A DNA stretch of 64,000 bases from G020348385 sp964538085. GTDB lineage: Bacteria; Acidobacteriota; Aminicenantia; Aminicenantales; Aminicenantaceae. The translations under genes and the position numbers were made by a program. The stretch is from positions 1 to 64,000 of the forward strand of contig CAZIDF010000012.1 in NCBI GenBank assembly GCA_964538085.1. The letters run 5' to 3'. The notes beneath the pieces were generated by a model. The model saw nothing but the letters and a program-made list of their open reading frames with translations. It ran no database searches and was not told where the DNA came from. Below, piece after piece: positions 34,818-43,729 of this stretch; position 1 is the stretch's first letter; each line of letters opens with the position of its first letter.

Positions 34818-36929
34818 ATGAATAAACGTGCTTTTTTAGCAATTGTCCTATTTTTGCTCATGTGCAGCCTATCTTCGGCTCAGATGACGCCTTGGTTTTA
34901 CTGGACATTGCTCCCCGAGGAGCAGATGGATTATATCGTCGGGGAGGCTTCCGGCGAGGAGGCGTGGCATACCATTATGGAGACGGCCGGATATGTGCGA
35001 GACAGAAAATCGGATGAATATGCAGGGACATTCGTGGAGAGCCAGTACATTTATGATCAACTTAAACATTATGGGCTTCCGGGAGCTGAGATCGTCCGTT
35101 TTCCAGGGGGAACCACGTGGGACGGGGTCAAAGGCGAACTCTGGGAGATCAGTCCTTATCGTAAAAAGCTTGCCTCGTATAGAGACCTGGCGGCCATGCT
35201 GGCTTCTGGGAGTGCCGATACGGATGTCGAAGCCGAACTGGTGTGGGTGGGACTGGGAACCGAAGAAGAGATCACGAAAGCCGATGTGGAAGGGAAAATA
35301 GTCGTCACCGAAGGAAATCTCAGCAGTGTTTACAATGAGGCCTGCAACAAGCAAGGGGCCCTGGGAATTGTCGCCATCAGCACTGTCGGAGCTGACTGGG
35401 ATCCGCTCCAGATGTCATTCCGCGGCATCGGAAGTCGCAGGAGCACGGATGAGGAGCCGGCGCCGAAATTCGGGTTCCAGCTTCCCCGAAGGGAGGGGAA
35501 GTTTCTCAAGGCCCGCTTGCTCCGGAATGAAAAGATCACCGTTCATGCTGTCGTTGAATCCAAAACGGAAAACTATGAAATGCAGGATGTGGTCTGTCAT
35601 ATCCCGGGTACAGATCCCAACGCGGGGGAAATCATCTTCTCGGCACATCTTTATGAGGGTTACATCAAACAGGGGGCCAACGACAACAAATCAGGAAGTG
35701 CAGGCATCTTGGAAGTTGCCCGCGTGCTGCATACGCTTATCGAAGAGGGAAAACTTCCCCGGCCGAAAAGGACGATCCGGTTTCTCTGGGGCCCGGAGTT
35801 TTCCGGTACAGGCCCTTGGGTTAAGGCGAATAAAGACATCATGGAAAAAACTTTGTGCAACATCAACATGGACATGGTGGGGGAGTGGCTGAGTAAACAT
35901 CAGTCTTTCATGTGCCTGATGCGAACCACGTATGGAAATGCTCATTACATCAATGATGTGATGGAAAATTATTACCGATTCGTGGGAGAGGGAAATCGAG
36001 AGCGCATACAGAATAGGAGCGGGGAGGAAAGAGTGCCCTACCGGATCGTGGCTCCTTCCGGAGCGGATGAACCCTTTTATTATTCCATCGAAACCCATTA
36101 TGGGGCATCGGATCATGAGGTCTTCAATGACTGGGGTGTGGGAGTCCCCGGTGTCATGATGATCGCCTGGCCGGATAAATGGTATCACTTATCCGGGGAC
36201 AATGCGGATAAATCGGATCCGACGCAGTTGAAAAGGGTAGCGATTATCGGAGCGGCAGCGGCCTACACCATCGCCAATGCCGATGACAATATGGCCATCA
36301 AAATCGCAGGGGAAACGACCAGCAACGGTTCCCGCCGGCTCGGGCATAAGCTTGTGCTCGGACTGGAAATATTGAATAACGCGGAAGCCGAAACTTTGGC
36401 TCAATCCTACAAGCGAGCTTGCCTCCAGGTGGAAATGGCCATGATCAATGAAAAAGAGACTTTGGATTCAATCCTTGAGCTCGCGACGAATAAAACGGCT
36501 GTCGGTCAGTACATCGATCGGATGAAAAAAAACATCGATGCGATCGGAAAGTCCCTTCTTTCGGTTCTGCAGGCGCACATGAATGCAGCAGCCAACAGAT
36601 TCGGGATCAAGCCGGTCCGGATTCAATTGAGCGAGTTGGAGAATAGGGCGGCCAGAATCATTCCCAAGCCGCTTGCCCTGATAAAAGAAAATGGATACCG
36701 TGCCTACAGAGATTTGATCGATCAAGTTCCGGAAGAGCAAACGGCCAAATACCCTTATGGAAGAGATGGAATTGCTAGCACGAGCGAACTTCAGTGTCTG
36801 ATCAACGGCAAAAGAAGTGCCTTGGAAATCATGAACATGCTGGATGCTCAGTACGAGCAAAAATCCAACCTGGAAAGCATTATGAATTACCTGCAGGTCC
36901 TGAAGCTGGCCGGGCTTATCTCTTTTTGA
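34818..36929 (+). CDS. Exported M28-type aminopeptidase with C-terminal extension
   Basis: The 703-residue product starts with a signal peptide (MNKRAFLAIVLFLLMCSLSSAQ). A PA-type insert (about 145-220) precedes the M28 catalytic core: SAHLYEGYIKQGANDNKSGS with a zinc His near 277 and the bridging Asp, the general-base Glu in WGPEFSGTGPW, the Asp in NMDMVGE and a final His in WYHLSGD. The first motif is H-L-Y rather than the usual H-x-D, as in DUF4910-like relatives. About 200 residues of helical extension end the protein. I chose the ATG at 34818 with GGAGGG eight bases upstream; the longer frame from 34713 lacks support. Its 3' end overlaps the convergent arginase-like gene by 14 bases. Confidence 0.88.
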   Translation: MNKRAFLAIVLFLLMCSLSSAQMTPWFYWTLLPEEQMDYIVGEASGEEAWHTIMETAGYVRDRKSDEYAGTFVESQYIYDQLKHYGLPGAEIVRFPGGTTWDGVKGELWEISPYRKKLASYRDLAAMLASGSADTDVEAELVWVGLGTEEEITKADVEGKIVVTEGNLSSVYNEACNKQGALGIVAISTVGADWDPLQMSFRGIGSRRSTDEEPAPKFGFQLPRREGKFLKARLLRNEKITVHAVVESKTENYEMQDVVCHIPGTDPNAGEIIFSAHLYEGYIKQGANDNKSGSAGILEVARVLHTLIEEGKLPRPKRTIRFLWGPEFSGTGPWVKANKDIMEKTLCNINMDMVGEWLSKHQSFMCLMRTTYGNAHYINDVMENYYRFVGEGNRERIQNRSGEERVPYRIVAPSGADEPFYYSIETHYGASDHEVFNDWGVGVPGVMMIAWPDKWYHLSGDNADKSDPTQLKRVAIIGAAAAYTIANADDNMAIKIAGETTSNGSRRLGHKLVLGLEILNNAEAETLAQSYKRACLQVEMAMINEKETLDSILELATNKTAVGQYIDRMKKNIDAIGKSLLSVLQAHMNAAANRFGIKPVRIQLSELENRAARIIPKPLALIKENGYRAYRDLIDQVPEEQTAKYPYGRDGIASTSELQCLINGKRSALEIMNMLDAQYEQKSNLESIMNYLQVLKLAGLISF

Positions 36930-37920
36930 TCCCTCTGACCGCTCCTTCGATCAGGCGGTAGGCGGCCTGGAGAGAGAGTCCATCTTTGTCTCTTTCCCCG
37001 AAAGGCATCGAAGCGATGCCGATGGCCCCTGCTTTTTCGTGCTGGAACATCACTTCCAATGCCGCTGCCAGTTCATGACTCGTCGGGCCTTCAGGTGCGG
37101 TGAGGGGATGTCCTTTGACTTCGCTCGGGTCGAGAACGTCCATATCGATGTGGATATAAATGATTTCGGTGAGTTGACTCAGTCGCACCATTTGCCGGTT
37201 CAAATTCTCTGAGAGATTCCGGATATCCTCGACTGATATGTATTCGCATTGGGATCTATCCAGGAGTTCCTGTTCTAGGGGATCCACATCCCGCAGTCCG
37301 GCCATGACGATATATTTTGTCGGCAATGCCGGATCCAAACCTGCTTTCAAACGAAGCCGGGTCAGGCACATGCCTGCTGCAATGGCCACGGGCATTCCCC
37401 CGAGCATCCCGCTGAGGGTGGTCTCCGGTGTGTTGAAATCGGCATGGGCATCGATCCAAAAAAGGCCCACGCGGAGCGGTTTTTGCCCGGCCAAACCCTG
37501 TGACTGAAGGCTGCGGGAATCTTCCTGTGAGATCTGCCCTGGCTGTAGATGCTGGAGGCCGGCTAACATCCCCAACAAATCCGTGCAGTTGGTCAAAAGG
37601 CCTATGGTGAAAAACTCATCTTTTCCATTTTCGGCGATTAGTTTCCCCAAGTGCTTGCTTTCGAGGGCATCCTCGTTCCATTCGCCGTATTCTTGTTGTT
37701 CTTCAGGTGTCAATCGGACGGTTGAAATTTTGGCGACATCACAACCCAAATTTGCCAATCTGTCCAAAAGGCCGCTGCTTTCCAAAATCGCCGGGCCTTC
37801 GGTCCGGTTTTTCACGATGAATACCTTGATTTTTCCCTCAGCATTTTTGTCGTATTGAGCTGATGAGATGGGGATTCCCAAAACGAAAAGACCTAGAAAA
37901 AGGAAAAGTAATATTTTCAA
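36916..37920 (-). CDS. Exported arginase/agmatinase-family protein
   Basis: The 334-residue protein is of the ureohydrolase family, which hydrolyses guanidino groups with a Mn pair. Two metal motifs are intact: IDAHADFNTPE and HIDMDVLDP. The first motif, normally GGDHS, reads LLTNCTDLLG, so that His ligand is replaced, as in some GGNC/GGDC-type relatives. A hydrophobic signal (KILLFLFLGLFVLGIPISSAQ) predicts export, which is unusual for an arginase. The start is TTG at 37920, directly after GGAGAGGAAA; the longer frame to 37986 is unsupported. It is convergent with the M28 gene and divergent from the glycerate kinase gene. Function might be formiminoglutamase, agmatinase or a binding role. 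Confidence 0.82.
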   Translation of the reverse strand: MKILLFLFLGLFVLGIPISSAQYDKNAEGKIKVFIVKNRTEGPAILESSGLLDRLANLGCDVAKISTVRLTPEEQQEYGEWNEDALESKHLGKLIAENGKDEFFTIGLLTNCTDLLGMLAGLQHLQPGQISQEDSRSLQSQGLAGQKPLRVGLFWIDAHADFNTPETTLSGMLGGMPVAIAAGMCLTRLRLKAGLDPALPTKYIVMAGLRDVDPLEQELLDRSQCEYISVEDIRNLSENLNRQMVRLSQLTEIIYIHIDMDVLDPSEVKGHPLTAPEGPTSHELAAALEVMFQHEKAGAIGIASMPFGERDKDGLSLQAAYRLIEGAVRGIKKR

Positions 37921-38014
37921 TTTCCTCTCCTGTCCTGAAGCATTGAAGTCCGATTGGGATTTATCACAGGTGCATAATTGTGTCAAATTTGTTAATCTTA
38001 AGGATGAAACGAAA

Positions 38015-39343
38015 ATGAATACTGAACGAGCTAGAAAGGATGTTTTGGCGATCTTTCAAGCCGGTGTGAAAGCAGTCGACCCAGCTCAAGCCTTGCATGA
38101 TCACATCAGACTTGAGGGAGATAGGTTATCGGTGGGAGAGAAAACCTATAATCTCTCCATCTACGATAATATATCTGTGATTGGTGCGGGGAAGGCCTCT
38201 GCAGCCATGGCTCGGGCCATGGAAAAGATCCTCGGCGGCAGATTGGATTCCGGCTTTGTCAACACGAAATATGGCCATGCTCTTGCCTTGGAAAAGGTTC
38301 AGGTCACAGAAGGGGGCCACCCTGTGCCCGATGAGGCCGGTTTTCGAGGCGCCCGACAGATCGTTCGGTTTCTCCAGCAAGTAGATGAAAAAGACCTTGT
38401 TTTTTTCTTGATTTCCGGTGGGGGTTCCGCGCTTTTGCCTTATCCGTACGAAGGATTGACTCTGGAGAATAAGCAGCATGTGACAAAAATACTGCTTGAA
38501 GCGGGAGCCAACATTCACGAGATAAACACGCTACGAAAACATCTCTCTCAAGTCAAAGGCGGGCGATTGGCCAAGATCGCGTACCCGGCCACTTTGATCT
38601 CCCTCATTCTTTCGGATGTGATCGGGGATGATCTGGACAGCATCGCCTCCGGACCCACTGTCCCCGACCGCAGTACGTTTCAGGACTGCTTGGATATCGT
38701 GGAAAAATACCAGATAGATAAAAGGCTGCCTTCGGTCGTTGTGGATCTTTTTAACAGGGGGATCCGTGGAGAGATAGAAGAAACACCCAAGCCGGGGAAT
38801 CCTGTCTTCGAGCGGACTCAAAACCTTATAGTCGGAAGCAATATCCTGGCCGTCGAAGCGGCAAAAAAAAGAGCGGTAGATTTGGGATACAACGCGCTGA
38901 TCCTTTCCTCATTTATCGAAGGGGAAACCAAGGATGTTGCCGGAGTCCATGCGGCGATCGCCAAAGAAATCTTGAGTTCGGACAATCCGATAGAGCGACC
39001 TGCGTGTGTGATATCCGGCGGAGAGACCACAGTCACCATTCGTGGCAAAGGGAAGGGCGGTCGAAACCAGGAGTTTTCCTTGGCAGGAGCGATGGAAATC
39101 GATGGCTTGGAAAATGTGGTTTTGCTGAGTGCTGGAACAGATGGGACGGATGGTCCGACCGATGCAGCAGGAGCGATCGCCGATGGATCGACCGTCTCGA
39201 GAGCTGTGAAGCTAAAAATGGATCCGAGCCGATATCTGCGCGAAAACGATTCCTACCATTTTTTCAAGGCCCTGGATGATTTGATCTTCACCGGCCCGAC
39301 CCTCACCAATGTCATGGATTTGAGAATCGTGCTCGTGATCTAA
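38015..39343 (+). CDS. gckA: Glycerate 2-kinase (GckA/TtuD, MOFRL family)
   Basis: The 442-residue cytoplasmic enzyme phosphorylates D-glycerate, mostly to 2-phosphoglycerate in this family. The DUF4147 domain is visible in VIGAGKASAAMARAMEK, GGHPVPDEAG, FFLISGGGSALLPYPYEGL and INTLRKHLSQVKGGRLA. The C-terminal MOFRL motif reads GKGKGGRNQEFSL, followed by SAGTDGTDGPTDAAGAI. I chose the ATG at 38015 (MNTERARKDVL, with AAGGA upstream); the frame open from 37868 overlaps the arginase-like gene and has no ribosome site. It is probably monocistronic and divergent from the arginase-like gene. Confidence 0.92.
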   Translation: MNTERARKDVLAIFQAGVKAVDPAQALHDHIRLEGDRLSVGEKTYNLSIYDNISVIGAGKASAAMARAMEKILGGRLDSGFVNTKYGHALALEKVQVTEGGHPVPDEAGFRGARQIVRFLQQVDEKDLVFFLISGGGSALLPYPYEGLTLENKQHVTKILLEAGANIHEINTLRKHLSQVKGGRLAKIAYPATLISLILSDVIGDDLDSIASGPTVPDRSTFQDCLDIVEKYQIDKRLPSVVVDLFNRGIRGEIEETPKPGNPVFERTQNLIVGSNILAVEAAKKRAVDLGYNALILSSFIEGETKDVAGVHAAIAKEILSSDNPIERPACVISGGETTVTIRGKGKGGRNQEFSLAGAMEIDGLENVVLLSAGTDGTDGPTDAAGAIADGSTVSRAVKLKMDPSRYLRENDSYHFFKALDDLIFTGPTLTNVMDLRIVLVI

Positions 39344-39353
39344 TGGTTAAGGT

Positions 39354-39893
39354 TTATTGATCGAGTATCTCGCTATCCCAAGGTCTAAGTTCCTCCGCAT
39401 CTGACCAAGCCTTAACCCATTTGGGCATCCCTGGATTCCAATCCGGCATTCCCAATGCTTCCAATACTTTTTTGACGGGAACGAGTCCTTGTTTGCTTGT
39501 AATGCCTGCCCTCACCAGGGCAGAGGAATGGGTTTTTCCCTTCCGAACCGTGTATTGATGGAAATAGAACCAGCGGTCATCTGTCGCTACGATTCGCGTA
39601 TGCAATCGGAATTGTTTGAATGCTTTCAGCCGGTGACGGTAACGAATGCTGGCCCCTGACACGGCAAACCCCCATTTTTTTTCGTGAACAGTCCGCAATA
39701 AACCCGTTCTCTGTGCCAAGTCCATTCGGCCCATGTCCATCACGGTCAGGTGCCTGCCGTTGTTCAATTCGGGATAAATATCTATGTCACCGATCAAAAC
39801 AAACATCTTCAGAACGCTCTCGTCATCCAGATTCAATGAAGCTCCGAATTTCGCTTTGGTAAGGATTCCGAATAATCTTAAATAAGGATACAT
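39354..39893 (-). CDS. Hotdog-fold thioesterase-like protein (THEM6/4HBT_2 type)
   Basis: The 179-residue protein resembles acyl-CoA thioesterase-like hotdog proteins: GDIDIYPELNNGRHLTVMDM is the strand and central-helix region with the catalytic-type Asp and Asn, and RYRHRLKAFKQFRLHTRIVA and WFYFHQYTVRKG are the following strands. THEM6-like bacterial proteins are poorly studied and the substrate is unknown. The gene is convergent with glycerate kinase (10 bases apart). It lies 27 bases downstream of the HAAS membrane-protein gene on the same strand and may be the last gene of the PadR operon. Confidence 0.75.
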   Translation of the reverse strand: MYPYLRLFGILTKAKFGASLNLDDESVLKMFVLIGDIDIYPELNNGRHLTVMDMGRMDLAQRTGLLRTVHEKKWGFAVSGASIRYRHRLKAFKQFRLHTRIVATDDRWFYFHQYTVRKGKTHSSALVRAGITSKQGLVPVKKVLEALGMPDWNPGMPKWVKAWSDAEELRPWDSEILDQ

Positions 39894-39920
39894 GTCTTCA
39901 TCATGATAAAGGACGCTAAT

Positions 39921-40871
39921 CTATTGGGCAAGAGACTTTTTTCTGAAAGCTTTTATCCCGAGGATAATCAGATTCTTCATGAAATCGATCGCCAATAACA
40001 GGGCGATCAACGCTACGATAAGATCGGCGACCAGATGGGTATCGAAATAAAAGAATTCTCTGATGGCATTTTCAATCGGCCGGTTGATGACGATACCGAG
40101 AATCAACAGTTGGGCTGCACTTCTCAGGAGATTCACCCACTCCGAACGGATAAAAAATTTGACAAGGTAAGCCAAAACTCCGGCTCCCAAAATAGACAGA
40201 AGGGCCAGCGAATACCATCTGGAGGCTTCAGGACTGAACAAAGATTCCACCCCTCCAGGGTTGAGACTTTTGAAGAAAAGGGTGTGGTAGGTTATGTAAA
40301 CAAAAACAAGGGCTGCATATCCCAGGAACATCAGAATCAAGAGCAAAATTTTGGGCTTCTCCTGCCCTTTGTCAATCATTTTCTGCCAATTCAACTTGAG
40401 TTTTGGCCAAGGGAGCCGGATATCTTTCCTGCTCTGGGTCACGAAATACAGGATGATTCCCACCAGCCCCAGATCGTAGATGAAGATCATCGGAAAATAG
40501 AATAAGGCCTGGAAGTTATCCATCTTCGGAATGTAGAAAAAGGGGAGAATGAGCATGCGGGTTTTGAAGATAAAAGCGAGGACTGTGAGGGCGAAGTGAA
40601 CGAAAAACAAAACAGCGGTGTACCGGAGAAGATGCCCTTTGAATGTCGGGGCGATGATCTGCTGATCGTCCATGTATTTTTCGGCAACCTCCTGTGGATT
40701 TCCGTAAGTTTCGATGACCCTCTCGATGGATTCCTCGCCGACGTTGCCGAATTCTTGTTCGGCTTTTTCCATGATGTGACTCTTTATTTCCGTGAGTATT
40801 TCTTGTTTTTCCTTGCCCGTCCCAAGATAGTGGCTGATTTCTTCGAGATAGTTTTCCAATCTTTTAGACAT
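39921..40871 (-). CDS. HAAS-domain membrane protein paired with PadR regulator
   Basis: The 316-residue protein begins with a HAAS-type helical domain (about 1-75: LENYLEEISHYLGTGKEKQE, YGNPQEVAEKYM), a module known to occur beside PadR regulators. About six or seven membrane spans follow (for example HLLRYTAVLFFVHFALTVLA, LVADLIVALIALLLAIDFMK). Its start lies eight bases inside the end of the PadR gene, so translation is coupled. HAAS proteins are thought to be sensors or effectors of membrane stress, but the mechanism is not established. The thioesterase-like gene follows. Confidence 0.85.
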   Translation of the reverse strand: MSKRLENYLEEISHYLGTGKEKQEILTEIKSHIMEKAEQEFGNVGEESIERVIETYGNPQEVAEKYMDDQQIIAPTFKGHLLRYTAVLFFVHFALTVLAFIFKTRMLILPFFYIPKMDNFQALFYFPMIFIYDLGLVGIILYFVTQSRKDIRLPWPKLKLNWQKMIDKGQEKPKILLLILMFLGYAALVFVYITYHTLFFKSLNPGGVESLFSPEASRWYSLALLSILGAGVLAYLVKFFIRSEWVNLLRSAAQLLILGIVINRPIENAIREFFYFDTHLVADLIVALIALLLAIDFMKNLIILGIKAFRKKSLAQ

Positions 40872-41202
40872 TTTGATTCTCCTTTAACAGGTGGTTCAAG
40901 ATTTTGTTTTGTAACCGGCCGATCTTGAGAAGTTCAGCGCGAACGTCACGCCCATCTTTTGTGATGACATAAAACTTGCGGGGTCTGTCCTCGCTGATGT
41001 CCCACTTGCTTTTGATCAGGCCCTTTTTTTCTAGCCTTCGGAGCAGTGGGTAGAGCGTGTTTTCTTCCAATACATATCCCTTCTCCTCCAGCTGTTTGAC
41101 CATGAGGTATCCGTACTTGTCTTTTTCCAGAAGGACAAGGACAAGCACCTGCAAAAAGCCTCGATTCATTTCTGTTTCAAAAGGGCCGATGTCTATGGCC
41201 AT
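40864..41202 (-). CDS. PadR family transcriptional regulator
   Basis: The product of about 112 residues is a small winged-helix repressor of the PadR group: FLQVLVLVLLEKDKYGYLMV, ENTLYPLLRRLEKKGLIKSK and RPRKFYVITKDG are the standard helices and wing. I chose the ATG at 41202, which has AGGAGG eight bases upstream; an in-frame GTG at 41211 overlaps that site. The promoter at 41267-41295 and the repeats just downstream of it suggest self-repression. Its target set probably includes the HAAS gene, with which it overlaps by eight bases, and perhaps the divergent APC permease gene. Confidence 0.92.
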   Translation of the reverse strand: MAIDIGPFETEMNRGFLQVLVLVLLEKDKYGYLMVKQLEEKGYVLEENTLYPLLRRLEKKGLIKSKWDISEDRPRKFYVITKDGRDVRAELLKIGRLQNKILNHLLKENQNV

Positions 41203-41229
41203 CCTGACCACCTCCTCTGTCTTCTGTCG

Positions 41230-41295
41230 ATGTATACCGTGTTATGTATGTATACTGTGCAAAAGTAATATACTGTATGAAACACAATATGTCAA
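41230..41295 (-). promoter_or_regulatory. PadR promoter with operator-like repeats
   Basis: On the minus strand TTGACA (41290-41295), a 17-base spacer and TATATT (41267-41272) make a near-consensus promoter, starting near 41260. Just downstream are two direct copies of ATGTATACYGTG, at 41230-41241 and 41248-41259, each with a GTATAC palindrome at its centre and 18 bases apart. A related ATACTGTAT lies in the spacer. A repressor bound there would block transcription of its own gene, which is the usual PadR arrangement. Confidence 0.75.
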
Positions 41296-41309
41296 GCTCT
41301 TTTTTAAAT

Positions 41310-41338
41310 TTGACTTTTTTCTGATGTGGGAGTATTTT
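41310..41338 (+). promoter_or_regulatory. Promoter of the APC permease-USP operon
   Basis: TTGACT (41310-41315), a 17-base spacer and TATTTT (41333-41338) form a promoter divergent from that of PadR. Its predicted start near 41345 lies after the in-frame ATG at 41324. That rules out the ATG and supports the GTG at 41375, with CGGAGA upstream, as the translation start. Confidence 0.6.
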
Positions 41339-41374
41339 AAGCAGATTAAAGACGGACGATCAATCGGAGAAAAC

Positions 41375-43708
41375 GTGGCAATAGAGTCCCCTAAGAAACC
41401 GGTCATGGAATTGGCTCGCGATATGGGGCTGATGCATGTCACCATGATCGGCGTGGGGGCCATGATAGGCGCCGGAATATTCGTGCTTACCGGAATGGCC
41501 GCTGGCGTTTCAGGACCAGCTTTGCTCCTCGTTTTTGCCTTCAACGGACTGGTTACCAGCCTCACAGCTATGAGTTATGCCGAACTCGGTTCCTGCTTTC
41601 CGGAAGCAGGCGGCGGGTATCTCTGGGTTAAAGAGGCGCTCCCCCAGCCAAATGGATTCCTATCAGGATGGATCAGCTGGTTTGCCCACGCTGTGGCTTG
41701 CAGCCTGTACGCTGTCGCATTCGGCACTTTCAGCGTGGACCTCCTCCGCTTGGCCGGGATCGATTTCAACAAACTGTTATCCTTTACTTCCTCCTCCGAA
41801 CCCTACATACTTGCGGCCAAGCTAATTTCCGTGTTTGCGACCATTTTATTCGTCTACATCAACTTCCGGGGTGCTAAAGAAACCGGTCAAGCTGAAAGCG
41901 TGGTCACCATTCTCAAAATCATCGTGATCGCCATGTTCATAGGATTTGGTTTGTACGCGATGTTCGCTGGTAAAACTCCCGAGCCCTGGCCCGATCATTT
42001 CAGGGGATTTTTCCAAAAAGGTCCTCTGGGAATTATCATAGCTATGGGACTGACCTTCATCGCCTTTGAAGGGTATGAGATCATTGCTCAGTGCGGGGAG
42101 GAGGTCAAAAACCCGAAAAAGAATATCCCTCTCTCGATCTTTCTTTCTCTCCTGATCGTGGTTCCTATATACATCCTGGTTGCCTTTGTGGCCCTCGGTG
42201 CCGCCACTCCTGAAGGGGGTATGCCCACCTGGCAGTACCTGGGACAACAGGGAGAGATGGCCATGATCGAGGCAGCCGAACACTTCATGCTGGGCAAGCT
42301 GGGAAGGATCATCTTTTTGATCGGGGGCCTGTTCTCCACCATGTCGGCCTTGAATGCAACGGTTTATTCCTCATCACGAGTCAGCTTTGCCATGGGGCGT
42401 GACCACAACCTGCCCGGTGTTTTCGGGAAAATTCATCCGAAAAAAAGAACGCCCCACATGGCTATCTTCATTTCCGGCGTGATGATCATTCTTATGGCGG
42501 TGCTCCTGCCGATCGAAGATATAGCCAGTGCGACAGATGCCATGTTTCTGCTGCTTTTTATCTTCGTGAACCTGGCTGTTGTCAATTTGCGGAAAAACCG
42601 TCCGGATCTCGACAGGGGTTTCAAAGTCCCTTTTTTTCCGTACATCCCTATCCTTGGAACTGTTCTAAATCTCATATTGGCCGTGTTCCTGTTCTTTTAT
42701 AGACCCCTGGGAGTTTGGGTTTGTTTGGGCTATATGTTATTCGGGATCAGCTTCTATTATCTGTACTCGCGTAGAAAAGAATTCGTGGCCAAAGCTGCTC
42801 CTGCTGTCCATGCAGAACAGCCGGTCTTTGAAGCCGAGCCATGTGATTTCCACATTCTGGTCCCGGTTGCCAACGAAAAAACGGTCGAAAAACTGCAACG
42901 CTTTGCTGTGAGAATGGCAAAAGCAAACAAGGGCGATATCACGGCATTGAACGTCATCCAGGTTCCTGCCCAGCTTCCGCCGAGCGAAGGCCGGAAATAT
43001 GTGGATTCTGCCCGGTCTTTGCTGGGGAAAGCTGTCGAGGTGGCGGAAAAAGATCACATTCCTGTGTACTCTATCGTAAAATTGACACACAATGTCCCCA
43101 AAGCCATTATCGAAACATGTGAAGAAAGAAAGATCGATATGATGGTGCTCGGGTGGGAAGGAGAGAGAGCGGCTCATAACAGGGTTTTCGGAACTATCAT
43201 CGATGAGATCGTACTCAACACGGTTTGCGATATCGCGATGGTCTGCAAGTCTCCGGCTGACAAGGAGATCGAAAGGATCTTGATTCCTGTGGCCAGCATT
43301 AAATTTGCTGTTTTATCGCTCAAAATCGCAGAAGCGATATTGATGCAAAATGACACGCCCATCCTGCTTTTTCACGCGACGAATCAAGACGAGGTGGCGC
43401 CAATTGAGAGGAAATTCCGGGAAGATCTGGAAAAACTGAAACATGTGGTCGATCCAATTCGGTATGAGATCGCTGTGCAGAAAACGGACAATTTTGCTGA
43501 GGCTATCCTCACCGAGATTCGGAAGAATGATTTGATCATCATGGGGGCTCCGGAAGAAGGGCTCGTGCGGAGAGCATTCTTCGGCGACCTGCCTCTCTAC
43601 ATCGCAAGAGAAACGGATGTCCCCATTATCCTGACCAAACGGTACACCGGGCATGTTAAATCTTGGTTCCAAAAGTTCTTCGGTGCCAGAAAAACTATAC
43701 TCGACTAA
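41375..43708 (+). CDS. APC-family amino acid permease with two universal-stress domains, copy 1
   Basis: The protein of about 777 residues has an APC transporter part (about 1-470). It is marked by TMIGVGAMIGAGIFVLTGMA, SYAELGSCFPEAGGGYLWVK, the segment LTFIAFEGYEIIAQCGEEVK and about twelve spans. The C-terminal 290 residues hold two universal stress protein (USP) domains in the cytoplasm (FHILVPVANEKTVEKLQRFA and ILIPVASIKFAVLSLKIAE as first strands; DMMVLGWEGE and LIIMGAPEEG as later motifs). USP domains bind nucleotides and may regulate the carrier by energy state. I chose the GTG at 41375 from the promoter position and ribosome site. A paralog follows 21 bases later. Confidence 0.9.
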   Translation: MAIESPKKPVMELARDMGLMHVTMIGVGAMIGAGIFVLTGMAAGVSGPALLLVFAFNGLVTSLTAMSYAELGSCFPEAGGGYLWVKEALPQPNGFLSGWISWFAHAVACSLYAVAFGTFSVDLLRLAGIDFNKLLSFTSSSEPYILAAKLISVFATILFVYINFRGAKETGQAESVVTILKIIVIAMFIGFGLYAMFAGKTPEPWPDHFRGFFQKGPLGIIIAMGLTFIAFEGYEIIAQCGEEVKNPKKNIPLSIFLSLLIVVPIYILVAFVALGAATPEGGMPTWQYLGQQGEMAMIEAAEHFMLGKLGRIIFLIGGLFSTMSALNATVYSSSRVSFAMGRDHNLPGVFGKIHPKKRTPHMAIFISGVMIILMAVLLPIEDIASATDAMFLLLFIFVNLAVVNLRKNRPDLDRGFKVPFFPYIPILGTVLNLILAVFLFFYRPLGVWVCLGYMLFGISFYYLYSRRKEFVAKAAPAVHAEQPVFEAEPCDFHILVPVANEKTVEKLQRFAVRMAKANKGDITALNVIQVPAQLPPSEGRKYVDSARSLLGKAVEVAEKDHIPVYSIVKLTHNVPKAIIETCEERKIDMMVLGWEGERAAHNRVFGTIIDEIVLNTVCDIAMVCKSPADKEIERILIPVASIKFAVLSLKIAEAILMQNDTPILLFHATNQDEVAPIERKFREDLEKLKHVVDPIRYEIAVQKTDNFAEAILTEIRKNDLIIMGAPEEGLVRRAFFGDLPLYIARETDVPIILTKRYTGHVKSWFQKFFGARKTILD

Positions 43709-43729
43709 AAAGAAACAATCCGAAGAAAC

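Noticed and set aside
41057..41374. In-frame N-terminal extension of the first APC permease.
   Set aside because: It lies over the PadR gene and over both divergent promoters. The encoded residues match no transporter; the GTG at 41375 has a ribosome site and a promoter at the right distance.
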